Origin: Thermoanaerobaculia bacterium
GTDB lineage: Bacteria; Acidobacteriota; Thermoanaerobaculia; UBA5066
Length of the DNA: 64,000 nt
Reading direction: 5' to 3'
Assembly: GCA_022071945.1 (NCBI GenBank)
Contig: JAJVIN010000023.1
Coordinates: 99,961 to 163,960, forward strand
Part shown: positions 44,026 to 51,934 of the stretch, in pieces
How the letters are laid out: every line of letters begins with the position of its first letter
Position numbering within the stretch: the first letter of the stretch is position 1
Translations under genes and position numbers: made by a program
The notes under the pieces: generated by a model
What the model saw: the letters and a program-made list of their open reading frames with translations, nothing else
The model's database searches: none
What the model was told of the DNA's origin: nothing

Positions 44026-45288
44026 TCAGAGTCCGTATCTCTCGACGATCTCGTTCTTGGTCTTGCCGAGGATTCCGTATTTCTTCCCCACCTTCACGAA
44101 GGCATCGATGGCCCTTTCGAGGTGAGCTCTCTCGTGAGCTGCGGAAAGCTGGGTCCTTATGCGGGCCTGCCCCTTGGCGACGACGGGGAAGAAGAACCCG
44201 ACCACGTAGACACCCTCCGCAAAGAGGTCTCGCGCCACGTCCTGAGCGAGCTTGGCGTTATAGAGCATGACCGGGACGATCGGGCTCTCGCCGGGCTTCA
44301 CGTCGAAGCGGGCCTCGGCCAGGAGTTGCCGCCAGTAGCGGGTGTTCGACTCGAGCCTGTCCCGTCTCTCGGTCGTCTCGGAGATGATGTCGAGGACCTT
44401 CAGGGTTCCCGAGACGATGACCGAGGCGAGGGTGTTGGAGAAGAGGTACGGACGGGCGCGCTGGCGGCACATCTCCACGAGTTCCCTGCGTCCCGAGACG
44501 CAGCCGCCCGAGGCTCCGCCGAGTGCCTTGCCGAACGTCGTCGTGATGAGGTCGATCTTTCCCAGGACACCGAAGTGCTCCGGGGTTCCTCTCCCGGTTC
44601 TGCCGATGAAGCCGGTGGCGTGCGAGTCGTCGACGAAGACGAGGGCGTCGTGCTTCTCGGCCAGGGCGACGATGGCGTCGAGCCTGGCGAGGTCTCCATC
44701 CATCGAGAAGACGCCGTCGGTGACGATGACGCGGAATCGCTTGTCCGCGTGCTCGGCGAGCTTCTCGGCCAGGTGCGTCATGTCACTGTGCTTGTAGGTG
44801 TCCTGCATCGCCTTGCACAGCCGCATGCCGTCGACGATGGAGGCGTGAACGAGCCGGTCGGCGATCAGGACATCTTTCTCGTTGAAGAGAGCCTCGAAGA
44901 CACCTCCGTTGGCGTCGAGGCAAGAGGAGAAGAGGATGGTGTCCTCGGTTCCAAGAAAGCCCGTCAGGCGCCTCTCGAGCTCGCGATGGATGTCCTGGGT
45001 GCCGCAGATGAAGCGGACGGAGGACATCCCGTACCCCCTGTAGTCGAGCCCGGCGTGAGCCGCGGCCAGCACCTCGGGGTGCGAGGAGAGTCCGAGGTAG
45101 TTGTTGGCGCAGAGGTTCAGGACCCTTCTCGGCGCCGCCCCCTGGGGGAACTCCACCTCGATCTCGGCGCCCTGGGCGGCATGGATGAAGCGCTCTTCCT
45201 TGTAGAGCCCGGCCGCGCGAATCCCCGCGATCTCCTCCTGGTAGACCTGGCGGAAGGTCTGGGTCTTTGTCTCGGTCAGCATGTTCAT
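44026..45288 (-). CDS. kbl: alpha-oxoamine synthase, Kbl (glycine C-acetyltransferase)-like
   Basis: This 420-residue fold-type I PLP enzyme has NNYLGLSSHPEV, the GSVRFICGTQ-type substrate loop, the VDDSHATGFIG block and the PLP lysine in TTTFGKALGGASGG. By sequence it is closest to 2-amino-3-ketobutyrate CoA ligase (Kbl), which condenses glycine with acetyl-CoA. Unlike typical kbl it is not beside tdh. It overlaps an acyl carrier protein gene (ATGA) that follows an adenylating ligase gene and acpS. That context suggests the acyl donor may be carrier-bound, as in sphingolipid-type serine palmitoyl systems, giving an amino-ketone product. A plain threonine-catabolic Kbl remains possible. It is slightly longer than typical Kbl (about 398). 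Confidence 0.88.
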   Translation of the reverse strand: MNMLTETKTQTFRQVYQEEIAGIRAAGLYKEERFIHAAQGAEIEVEFPQGAAPRRVLNLCANNYLGLSSHPEVLAAAHAGLDYRGYGMSSVRFICGTQDIHRELERRLTGFLGTEDTILFSSCLDANGGVFEALFNEKDVLIADRLVHASIVDGMRLCKAMQDTYKHSDMTHLAEKLAEHADKRFRVIVTDGVFSMDGDLARLDAIVALAEKHDALVFVDDSHATGFIGRTGRGTPEHFGVLGKIDLITTTFGKALGGASGGCVSGRRELVEMCRQRARPYLFSNTLASVIVSGTLKVLDIISETTERRDRLESNTRYWRQLLAEARFDVKPGESPIVPVMLYNAKLAQDVARDLFAEGVYVVGFFFPVVAKGQARIRTQLSAAHERAHLERAIDAFVKVGKKYGILGKTKNEIVERYGL

Positions 45289-45542
45289 GCCCTCACGGCG
45301 GCGATCTTCTCGACGAGGAGAGCGATGCGCGCAACGGAGTCGAAGGCTTCCGGGGTCGCGTCGGCGTCGGGGATCTTGATCCCGTACTTCTTCTCGAGGA
45401 AGCGCTTCAGGGAGACCATCGAGAAGGAGTCGACGATGCCACCCGTGATCAGGGGCGTCTTCACGCCGAGCTCGCGGTCGTCGCCCTCCTCGAGGTACTC
45501 ACGCTTGACGTAGTCAAGAATCGTCTTCTGCAGGTCGTCCAT
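45285..45542 (-). CDS. acyl carrier protein
   Basis: This 85-residue acidic ACP has the phosphopantetheine attachment Ser in GIVDSFSMVSL, with the local pattern D-S-F in place of the common D-S-L, and helix III features near the end (ATPEAFDSVARIALLVEK). Its ATG abuts the ligase stop and its stop overlaps the Kbl-like start, so the three are expressed together. An AcpS gene two positions upstream can supply the prosthetic group. It is a dedicated carrier rather than the fatty-acid ACP, since no fab genes are near. Confidence 0.88.
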   Translation of the reverse strand: MDDLQKTILDYVKREYLEEGDDRELGVKTPLITGGIVDSFSMVSLKRFLEKKYGIKIPDADATPEAFDSVARIALLVEKIAAVRA

Positions 45543-47243
45543 CTAGTCCTCCATGAGGGTTGAAAGGTCGCCCACGGGCTCCCCCCACTCCTGGGCGCGC
45601 AGGACGCGTCTCATGATCTTTCCGCTCCTCGTCCTGGGAAGCGAGGTCACGAAACTGATGTCCTGCGGCATGGCGATCGGGGAGAGCTTCTTGCGAACGA
45701 AGTTCATGATTTCGAGCTCGAGATCGGAGGAAGCCTCGTAGCCGGGTTTGAGGGTGACGAAGGCCTTCACCACTTCCATGTTGACGGGGTCGGGCTTGGC
45801 GACCGCCGCGGACTCCGCGACGGCGGGGTGTTCGAGCAGGGCCGACTCGACCTCGAAGGGGCCGACGAGGTGCCCGCCCGTGTTGATGACGTCGTCGTCG
45901 CGGCCGACGAACCAGTAGTAGCCATCCGCGTCGACCGTTCCCCGGTCGCCCGTCAGGTACCAGCCGCTGGCGAATTTCTTCGCGTATCCCTCCGGGTTGT
46001 TCCGGTATCCCACGATCATCGACGGCCACCCCGGAGCGAGGCCGATCAACCCCACCCGGCCGGGCAGAGCGACCGGCTCGAAGGTCCGCATGTCGAGGAT
46101 CGCGGCCGTGATGCCCGGAAAGGGCTTCCCCATCGAGCCTGCCTTGATCGGCATGCCGGGCAAGTTCGTGATGACGATGCAACCCGTCTCGGTTTGCCAG
46201 TAGGTGTCGTGGAAGGGACGTCCGAACACCTCTCTCGACCAGTGGACGGCCTCGGGATTGAGGGGTTCGCCGACGCTCGCGAGATGCCGGAGCGAAGAGA
46301 GGTCGTGCCGGGCGGCCGGAGTCTTGCCTTCCTTCATCAGGAGCCGGATCGCGGTCGGAGCGGAGTACCAGACCGTGACCCGGTGCTTCTCGATGAAGGA
46401 GTACCAGCGGTCCACGTTGAACCCGGCGTCGAGCACCACCTGGGTGACGCCGGCTGACCAGGGGCCGATGATGCCGTAGGAAGTTCCCGTGACCCAGCCC
46501 GGATCGGCGTTGCACCAGTAGATGTCGCCCGGCTGAAGGTCGAGGACACGCCTGGCGGTCAAGTACTGAGACAGAAGCGACCGGTGGACGTGCTGCGCTC
46601 CCTTCGGCTGACCCGTCGTCCCCGACGTGTAGTGGAGGACGGAAGGGGTCTCGGGACCGGCGGGATAGACCGGGAAGTCCTCGACTCGGGGCTCCGAATC
46701 GAGATGGAGCGGCGTCTCGCCCTGCTGGAGGGCGGAGGCCTCCGCGTCGGCGACGATGACGTGGCGGAGGGCGGGCAGCTCGGCCCGGATGCGGCGGATT
46801 CGGGGCAAGTACTTCTTCTGCGTGAGGATGGCGGACGTCCCCGCGTCCAGGAGCCGGGTGGCGAGGGACTCCTCGCCGAAGGCCGAGAAGAGCGGCTGGG
46901 CCACCGCTCCGAGCTTGAGGATCCCCAAGAAGCCGATGTAGAGCTCCGGGATGCGGTCCATGAAGAGGCAGACTCTTTCGCCGGGCGCGATCCCCTGCCG
47001 GGCGAGAAACGCCGCCATCGTGTTGGAGAGGACCCTGAGATCCTCGTACGTAAAGACCCTCTCCTGCCCGCCGAACCCCTCCCAGATGAGGGCCTTTGTC
47101 TGTCCGAGGCCCTGACGGCAGATCCGGTCGGAGAGGTTCCAGCCGATGTTGACGGGATCCCCGCGTCCCCAGTTCAGCTCCAGCTTCGCCAGCTCCCAGG
47201 ACGAGAGCTCCCGTTCCTCCTCCACGGCCACGAGATCGGGCAT
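45543..47243 (-). CDS. acyl-adenylating synthetase (acetyl-CoA synthetase-like AMP-binding family)
   Basis: This ANL-superfamily enzyme of about 566 residues has a P-loop-like YTSGTTGQPKGAQHVH, the TYWQTETGC motif, WYLTGDRGTVDADGYYWFVG and the C-terminal catalytic Lys in RTRSGKIMRRVL. This is the acetyl/acyl-CoA synthetase pattern. Directly adjacent to an ACP gene, it may load an activated short or medium acyl group onto that ACP. An ATG at 47267 is in frame, but AAAGGAG lies 7 bases before the ATG at 47243, so I chose the latter. It starts 24 bases after the acpS stop. Acetate-CoA ligase activity is the alternative. Confidence 0.87.
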   Translation of the reverse strand: MPDLVAVEEERELSSWELAKLELNWGRGDPVNIGWNLSDRICRQGLGQTKALIWEGFGGQERVFTYEDLRVLSNTMAAFLARQGIAPGERVCLFMDRIPELYIGFLGILKLGAVAQPLFSAFGEESLATRLLDAGTSAILTQKKYLPRIRRIRAELPALRHVIVADAEASALQQGETPLHLDSEPRVEDFPVYPAGPETPSVLHYTSGTTGQPKGAQHVHRSLLSQYLTARRVLDLQPGDIYWCNADPGWVTGTSYGIIGPWSAGVTQVVLDAGFNVDRWYSFIEKHRVTVWYSAPTAIRLLMKEGKTPAARHDLSSLRHLASVGEPLNPEAVHWSREVFGRPFHDTYWQTETGCIVITNLPGMPIKAGSMGKPFPGITAAILDMRTFEPVALPGRVGLIGLAPGWPSMIVGYRNNPEGYAKKFASGWYLTGDRGTVDADGYYWFVGRDDDVINTGGHLVGPFEVESALLEHPAVAESAAVAKPDPVNMEVVKAFVTLKPGYEASSDLELEIMNFVRKKLSPIAMPQDISFVTSLPRTRSGKIMRRVLRAQEWGEPVGDLSTLMED

Positions 47244-47267
47244 GATTCGGCTCCTTTCGGTCGGCAT

Positions 47268-47642
47268 TCAGCCTTCGAGGACGACGCTGGCCGTGGCCAG
47301 CTCGTCGGTGTGCGACAGAGAGACGAAGATGGTCCTGACACCCCGCTCCTTCGCGCTCGACTCGAGCGCGCCGTGGAGCGCGATCTTCGGCGGCCCGTCC
47401 CCGCCGCTGACGACCTCCACGTCTCGCCAGACGTGAGGCGGGGGACAGCCCCCCAGGGCCTTGAAGACGGCTTCCTTCGCGGCGAGGCGGGCCGCGTAGT
47501 GACGGGCCGGGTATCGCTTGGAGTCACAGTAAGCAATCTCGCCGGGTGTGAAGAGGTCGAGCACGAACCCGTTGTCCCCTTCGGCCAGCTCGGCGGCCAC
47601 TCTGGGGACATCCAGGAGATCGATCCCGATTCCGAGAATCAT
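47268..47642 (-). CDS. acpS: holo-[acyl-carrier-protein] synthase
   Basis: This 124-residue phosphopantetheinyl transferase transfers 4'-phosphopantetheine from CoA to ACP. It has the AcpS N-terminus (MILGIGIDLLDVPRV) with the metal-binding Asp in GIDLLD, the YPARHYAARLAAKEAVFKAL block and the late VSLSHTDELATASVVLE block. It is the first gene of a five-gene minus-strand operon with the acyl-adenylating ligase, ACP and alpha-oxoamine synthase. Being the only AcpS in the window, it may serve fatty-acid ACP as well as this operon's carrier. Confidence 0.92.
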   Translation of the reverse strand: MILGIGIDLLDVPRVAAELAEGDNGFVLDLFTPGEIAYCDSKRYPARHYAARLAAKEAVFKALGGCPPPHVWRDVEVVSGGDGPPKIALHGALESSAKERGVRTIFVSLSHTDELATASVVLEG

Positions 47643-47792
47643 CGGGTCCTCCCCGCCCGGAGGAGTCGCGCAGAAGGAACGCAGGGTCCCCCGGGTTGAC
47701 CAGCCGGGCGCTTGTTCAAAGCATGGTCCTGGCGCGAGAGGCTGTCAAGAACGCTCGCGGCGCGAGCCGGGTCGCTAAGATCCATCTCGAAG

Positions 47793-48560
47793 ATGAAGAT
47801 CGCGCTCGTCTCGGACATCCACGGAAACCTGCCCGCTCTCCTGGCGGTCGTCTCGGACATCCACAGTCGGGGAATCGACACCATCGTGAACCTGGGAGAC
47901 AGTCTGAGCGGTCCGCTCTATCCGCGAGAGACGGCGGAGTACCTCATGGCGCAGCCCTGGGTGCAGCTCGCCGGGAACCACGAGCGGCAGCTCCTGACCA
48001 TCGACCCCTCTCGGCAGGGCCTCTCCGACCGCTACGCGCACGGCCACCTCGGCGGCTCTCAGCTCGACTGGATCGCCGGTCTCCCGAAAACGGCCAACCT
48101 CCCCGATGGGGTCTTCGCCTGTCACGGCACCCCGCTCGTCGACCACGAGTACTTGCTCGAAACGGTCGAGCCCGGGGGTGTGAGACCGGCGACGGAAGAC
48201 GAGATCGCGGATCGATGCGGGCCTGCAGCGCATCCCGTCATCGTCTGCGGTCACTCTCACTACCCGCGCGTGCTGAAGGCGGTCAGCGGCACCCTCTTCG
48301 TAAACCCCGGAAGTGTGGGGCTACAGGCGTTCGAGGACGACCACCACCACCTGCACGTCATCGAGACCGGATCTCCCGAGGCGCGATACGCCGTTCTCGA
48401 AACTGGCGCCGAGGAAGTGTCGGCCGCGGTCGTCCTCGTCCCCTACGACCACCGGTCGTGCGCGGCCCAGGCTCGAGAGAACGGACGCCTGGATTGGGAG
48501 CACGCCCTTCTGTCGGGGACGGCTCTTCGCGGGGAAAAGTTCGGTCACGGAATGGAGTGA
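47793..48560 (+). CDS. YfcE/MJ0936-like metallophosphoesterase
   Basis: This 255-residue calcineurin-like phosphoesterase has the full metal motif set: DIHGN near the start, NLGDSLSGP, GNHER, ACHGTPLVD and VCGHSHYPR, followed by FVNPGSVG. It could act on phosphodiesters or nucleotides; the substrate is unknown. I chose the ATG at 47793 because family sequence starts there (MKIALVSDIHGN). TAAGAT at 47776-47781, 11 bases ahead, may be its -10. It is divergent from acpS and convergent with the GGDEF-EAL gene. Confidence 0.88.
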   Translation: MKIALVSDIHGNLPALLAVVSDIHSRGIDTIVNLGDSLSGPLYPRETAEYLMAQPWVQLAGNHERQLLTIDPSRQGLSDRYAHGHLGGSQLDWIAGLPKTANLPDGVFACHGTPLVDHEYLLETVEPGGVRPATEDEIADRCGPAAHPVIVCGHSHYPRVLKAVSGTLFVNPGSVGLQAFEDDHHHLHVIETGSPEARYAVLETGAEEVSAAVVLVPYDHRSCAAQARENGRLDWEHALLSGTALRGEKFGHGME

Positions 48561-48569
48561 CCCGGGCAG

Positions 48570-48589
48570 CCCGGAGGATCAGCTCCGGG
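48570..48589. repeat. CCCGGAG-N6-CTCCGGG hairpin, copy 3
   Basis: The 7-bp stem is the same as at 20196 and 20429, with loop GATCAG instead of ATGATT. It lies 10 bases after the phosphoesterase stop, in the 61-bp gap before the convergent GGDEF-EAL stop, where it could act as a bidirectional terminator. Confidence 0.6.
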
Positions 48590-48621
48590 CGTGTTTGCGG
48601 CGCCAGCTCGGAATGGCTGTA

Positions 48622-51600
48622 TTAGGAATCGGACGTCGTCCCCAGCATGGCCGAGACTTCAGCTGGCGGAAGCGCGGGTGTGATCAGGTACCCCTGGAAC
48701 TCGTCGCACTCCAGCCCCTTGAGAAACTCGGCCTGTTCGAGGTTCTCGACGCCCTCGGCGACGACCGTCAGCCCGAGCCCTCGCCCCATCGCGAGGATCG
48801 CCCGGCACAGAGCTGCGTTCTGACGGTGGGCGGGAACGTCGTGTAGGAACGCGCGGTCGATCTTCAGGATGTCGATCGGGAGGCGCCGCAAGCGGGCGAG
48901 CGAGGAGAACCCTGTCCCGAAATCGTCGAGGGCGATCCGGGCCCCGCTCTGACGCAAGCGTGACAGGACATCGGCCACCGTCCCGTACTCGTCGACGAAG
49001 ACACTCTCGGTGACCTCGATCGTGAACCGGGAGGGCGAAAGTCCGTGCCGTCTCAGGACCGCCATCACGTCACACTCGAACTCGGGATCAACGAGTTGCC
49101 GGGCCGACACGTTGATCGCGATCCGGCCCGGATCGACTTCCTGGCTCAGCCATTCGGCAACCTGGGAAGCCGTCCGGTCGAGGACGAATCTCCCGACATC
49201 CAGGATGAGGCCGCTTTCCTCCGCCACCGGGATGAAAACCGCGGGCGGTACGGGACCCCTGTCAGGGTGAAACCAGCGCAGGAGGGCTTCCAGGCCGGTG
49301 AGCCGGCCGGTCGAGGCCGAGATCAGCGGCTGGTAATGGACCTTCAGATGTCCCGCGGCGAGCGCCTGGCGCAGCTCCCGTTCCTGTGACAGCCGTGTCC
49401 GGACGAGCGCCCCCATCTGCTCGGCGTGGAAGGAATAGCGTCCCGGCGTCCGGCTCTTCGCATCGGCCAGGGCGAGATCGGCGAGCCTGGGAAGATCCGG
49501 GCCGTCGTCAGGGTGGAGGGCGATCCCCATCGTCCCGCCGACGTGGAGGGTGCTTCCCTCGATTTCGACCTGGGCCGCGATCACCTTCCGGAGCCGTTCT
49601 GCCTGCCGGGCCGCCAACCGGGGGGCATCTTCGGGCGGAAGGGCCGTGAGCAGGATGGCAAACTGGCCGGCTTCCCACCGGGCAACGGTCCCGGGCCCCT
49701 CGAGGCTGGCGGCGATCCTGCGCGCAAGAACTCGCAAGAGACTGTCCCCGGTCGCATATCCATGGGCGTTGTTGATGCGAGAGAGGCCCTCTATGTCGAG
49801 AAAGATGCAGGCCGTGGACATCCCGAGTCCGGACGACACCGCGCGGACGACATCCTCCTCGAAGCGCCTCCGGTTCGCGAGACCCGTGAGGGGATCCTCG
49901 AACTTCAGCCGTGCCGTCTCCTCGGCGATCCGCTTCTTGTCGGCAAGGTCCGAAAACGTGCCGATGTAGTGGGTGACCAGATCGGAGGGATCCCTGACCG
50001 TGGTTATCGCGAGCCACTCGGGGTAGATCTCGCCGTTCTTCCGCCGGTTCCAGATCTCACCTCTCCACTGACCGGTGGAGTGGATCGACTTCCACATTTC
50101 GGCGTAGAAGCCCGGCCCGTGCCGGCCGGACCGGAGTATCGAGGGGGTGTGCCCGAGGACTTCCTCCGGCGAGAAGCCAGAGATCCGGCAGAAGGCCCGG
50201 TTGACCCGTAGGATCCGGCGATCCTTCCCGGTGATCATGATTCCGTCCAGGCTCTCCTCGAAGACAGATGCCGCGAGCAGGAGTTCCGCCTCGGCAATCC
50301 GGCGTTCGGTGGCGTTGCGACCAAGGAGAACCATCCCCCGGTCGTCACCGGCAGGTCCCCTCAGCGGGACGCGACTCGCCTCGAAATAGCGATAGAGCCC
50401 CGACGGCTCGACGATGAGGTCGACGGAATCGTGTCGCTGGCCCTTGTCTTTCGCGCGCCGATCGCTTTCGGAGAGGGCCTCGAAGGTCTCCCTCTGGCGC
50501 GGCAGGAGCGTCGCGAGTTGTTGATCGGTTCGTCCGAGCCAGTCCTCGCCGGAGAGGCCCAGAAGCCGGGCGGCCGCCTCGTTCGCCATCTGCCACCTGC
50601 CGTCCGCATCCTTCAGGACGACGGCATCCGGAAGCGCCTCGATCAGGGTGGTGAGGCGGTCAGAGGTTTCCTGGAGCCTGGTGGCGATGACTCTTCGCGC
50701 CGTGATGTCGATTCCCGAGACGATGAAGCCCGTCACCAGTCCCTCGGCGGAAAAGAGCGGACTGCCGCTCATCGCGACCCAGCGGTCCTCCCCGTCGGCG
50801 CGGCGAAGCCTCACGTCGATCGTCAGTGCGGTCCCCGCTTCCGTGGCTTTTCGGAGGGCCTCCTCGAGTCTGGGCCTGTCCGCCTCGTGTACCTCCGAGG
50901 CAAGCTCGAGGCCGATCGTCTCTTCCTCGTACCGCCCGGTGAACTCGAGCCACCCTCGGTTCACGTACGTCAGGCAGCCGGACCGGCCGGTCATGAAGAT
51001 CAGAGCCGGAGCCGCGTCCGCGACCGTGCGGAACCGCTCCTCGCTCTGCCGGACTCTTTCCTCGTTGCTCTTCCGGGCGGTGATGTCCAGAAGGACGCCG
51101 GCAATCCGCGCCGGTCTTCCGAGGCTGTCACGTGCCACGACACTCCCGGCATCGAGTACCCAGACCCATCTCCCCGGCGCGGGCGCGACCCGGTACTCGA
51201 GCGAGAGGACATCCGAGCGCCCCTGCAGAAGTGCCTCAGCGGCCGCCTCCACGCTTGGCCGGTCAGAAGGGTGGACCAGGCTCAGCCAGCCGGATGCGGT
51301 CGACGGCACGGACGCCGGATCCAGACCAGCGATTTCCGAGCATCGCGGGCTGCGGGAGACGACGCCCGAAGCCACGTCCCAGTCCCAGTAGCCGAGACTT
51401 GCGCCCGAAAGGACTCGCTCGAGACGTTCTTGCGCCGATTCGGAGCGGCGGTAGAGTTCGAGGAACTCGGTGACGTCGTGCAACTCGAGGACTTTCCAGA
51501 CCCCGTCGGGCAGGGGCGGGTGAAGTCCCGAAATCGTGATCTCCCAGGTCCGCCCGCCCGACTCCACCAGCGTCGTCTGGGAGGCACTTCCGAGATGCAG

Positions 51601-51876
51601 CGTGGGGAGGAGAAGACGTGTCGATCGCCATGGCTCTCCGGCCGGCAGACTCGAGAGCGCACAGCCAAGGTAGAGTTCCCCTCCTCCCTCGAGCAGGACT
51701 TTCGCCGCCGGGTTCACCATCCGAACCCTGTGCTCCGGATCCAGAACCAAGACGGGTGCATGCAGGGCGATGAAGCTCTTGATCAGGGAGCGAGAACCAG
51801 GGGAATCGTGGAGAGGGTCGTCCACGGGCGGTTCCATGACGGTCTCAGCCACGCGAACGCCATTCCCGGCTGACAT
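48622..51876 (-). CDS. multi-PAS GGDEF-EAL protein, probable c-di-GMP phosphodiesterase
   Basis: This 1084-residue cytosolic protein has about four to five PAS modules over residues 30-660, then a GGDEF domain (about 670-820) and an EAL domain (about 830-1075). The GGDEF signature is degraded to RWEAGQF, so cyclase activity is unlikely, although it may still bind GTP. The EAL domain looks intact: GLEALLRW, INVSARQ, IEVTES, LDDFGTG, LKIDRAF, AEGVE and QGYLI. c-di-GMP hydrolysis is the expected output, controlled by PAS ligands or redox state. The gene starts 58 bases from the divergent cluster B kinase. A later in-frame ATG at 51837 is possible. Confidence 0.9.
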   Translation of the reverse strand: MSAGNGVRVAETVMEPPVDDPLHDSPGSRSLIKSFIALHAPVLVLDPEHRVRMVNPAAKVLLEGGGELYLGCALSSLPAGEPWRSTRLLLPTLHLGSASQTTLVESGGRTWEITISGLHPPLPDGVWKVLELHDVTEFLELYRRSESAQERLERVLSGASLGYWDWDVASGVVSRSPRCSEIAGLDPASVPSTASGWLSLVHPSDRPSVEAAAEALLQGRSDVLSLEYRVAPAPGRWVWVLDAGSVVARDSLGRPARIAGVLLDITARKSNEERVRQSEERFRTVADAAPALIFMTGRSGCLTYVNRGWLEFTGRYEEETIGLELASEVHEADRPRLEEALRKATEAGTALTIDVRLRRADGEDRWVAMSGSPLFSAEGLVTGFIVSGIDITARRVIATRLQETSDRLTTLIEALPDAVVLKDADGRWQMANEAAARLLGLSGEDWLGRTDQQLATLLPRQRETFEALSESDRRAKDKGQRHDSVDLIVEPSGLYRYFEASRVPLRGPAGDDRGMVLLGRNATERRIAEAELLLAASVFEESLDGIMITGKDRRILRVNRAFCRISGFSPEEVLGHTPSILRSGRHGPGFYAEMWKSIHSTGQWRGEIWNRRKNGEIYPEWLAITTVRDPSDLVTHYIGTFSDLADKKRIAEETARLKFEDPLTGLANRRRFEEDVVRAVSSGLGMSTACIFLDIEGLSRINNAHGYATGDSLLRVLARRIAASLEGPGTVARWEAGQFAILLTALPPEDAPRLAARQAERLRKVIAAQVEIEGSTLHVGGTMGIALHPDDGPDLPRLADLALADAKSRTPGRYSFHAEQMGALVRTRLSQERELRQALAAGHLKVHYQPLISASTGRLTGLEALLRWFHPDRGPVPPAVFIPVAEESGLILDVGRFVLDRTASQVAEWLSQEVDPGRIAINVSARQLVDPEFECDVMAVLRRHGLSPSRFTIEVTESVFVDEYGTVADVLSRLRQSGARIALDDFGTGFSSLARLRRLPIDILKIDRAFLHDVPAHRQNAALCRAILAMGRGLGLTVVAEGVENLEQAEFLKGLECDEFQGYLITPALPPAEVSAMLGTTSDS

Positions 51877-51896
51877 CGAACCAGCCGGGGCCTTCG

Positions 51897-51926
51897 TTGA
51901 CCCTACTCATTTGCGGGAAGTATAGT
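51897..51926 (+). promoter_or_regulatory. near-consensus promoter placing the start site at the cluster B kinase ATG
   Basis: TTGACC at 51897-51902 is followed after 18 bases by TATAGT at 51921-51926. The ATG is 8 bases further at 51935, with no Shine-Dalgarno between. This is the best sigma70-like match seen in the window and implies a leaderless transcript for cluster B. Confidence 0.6.
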
Positions 51927-51934
51927 GGACGGCC

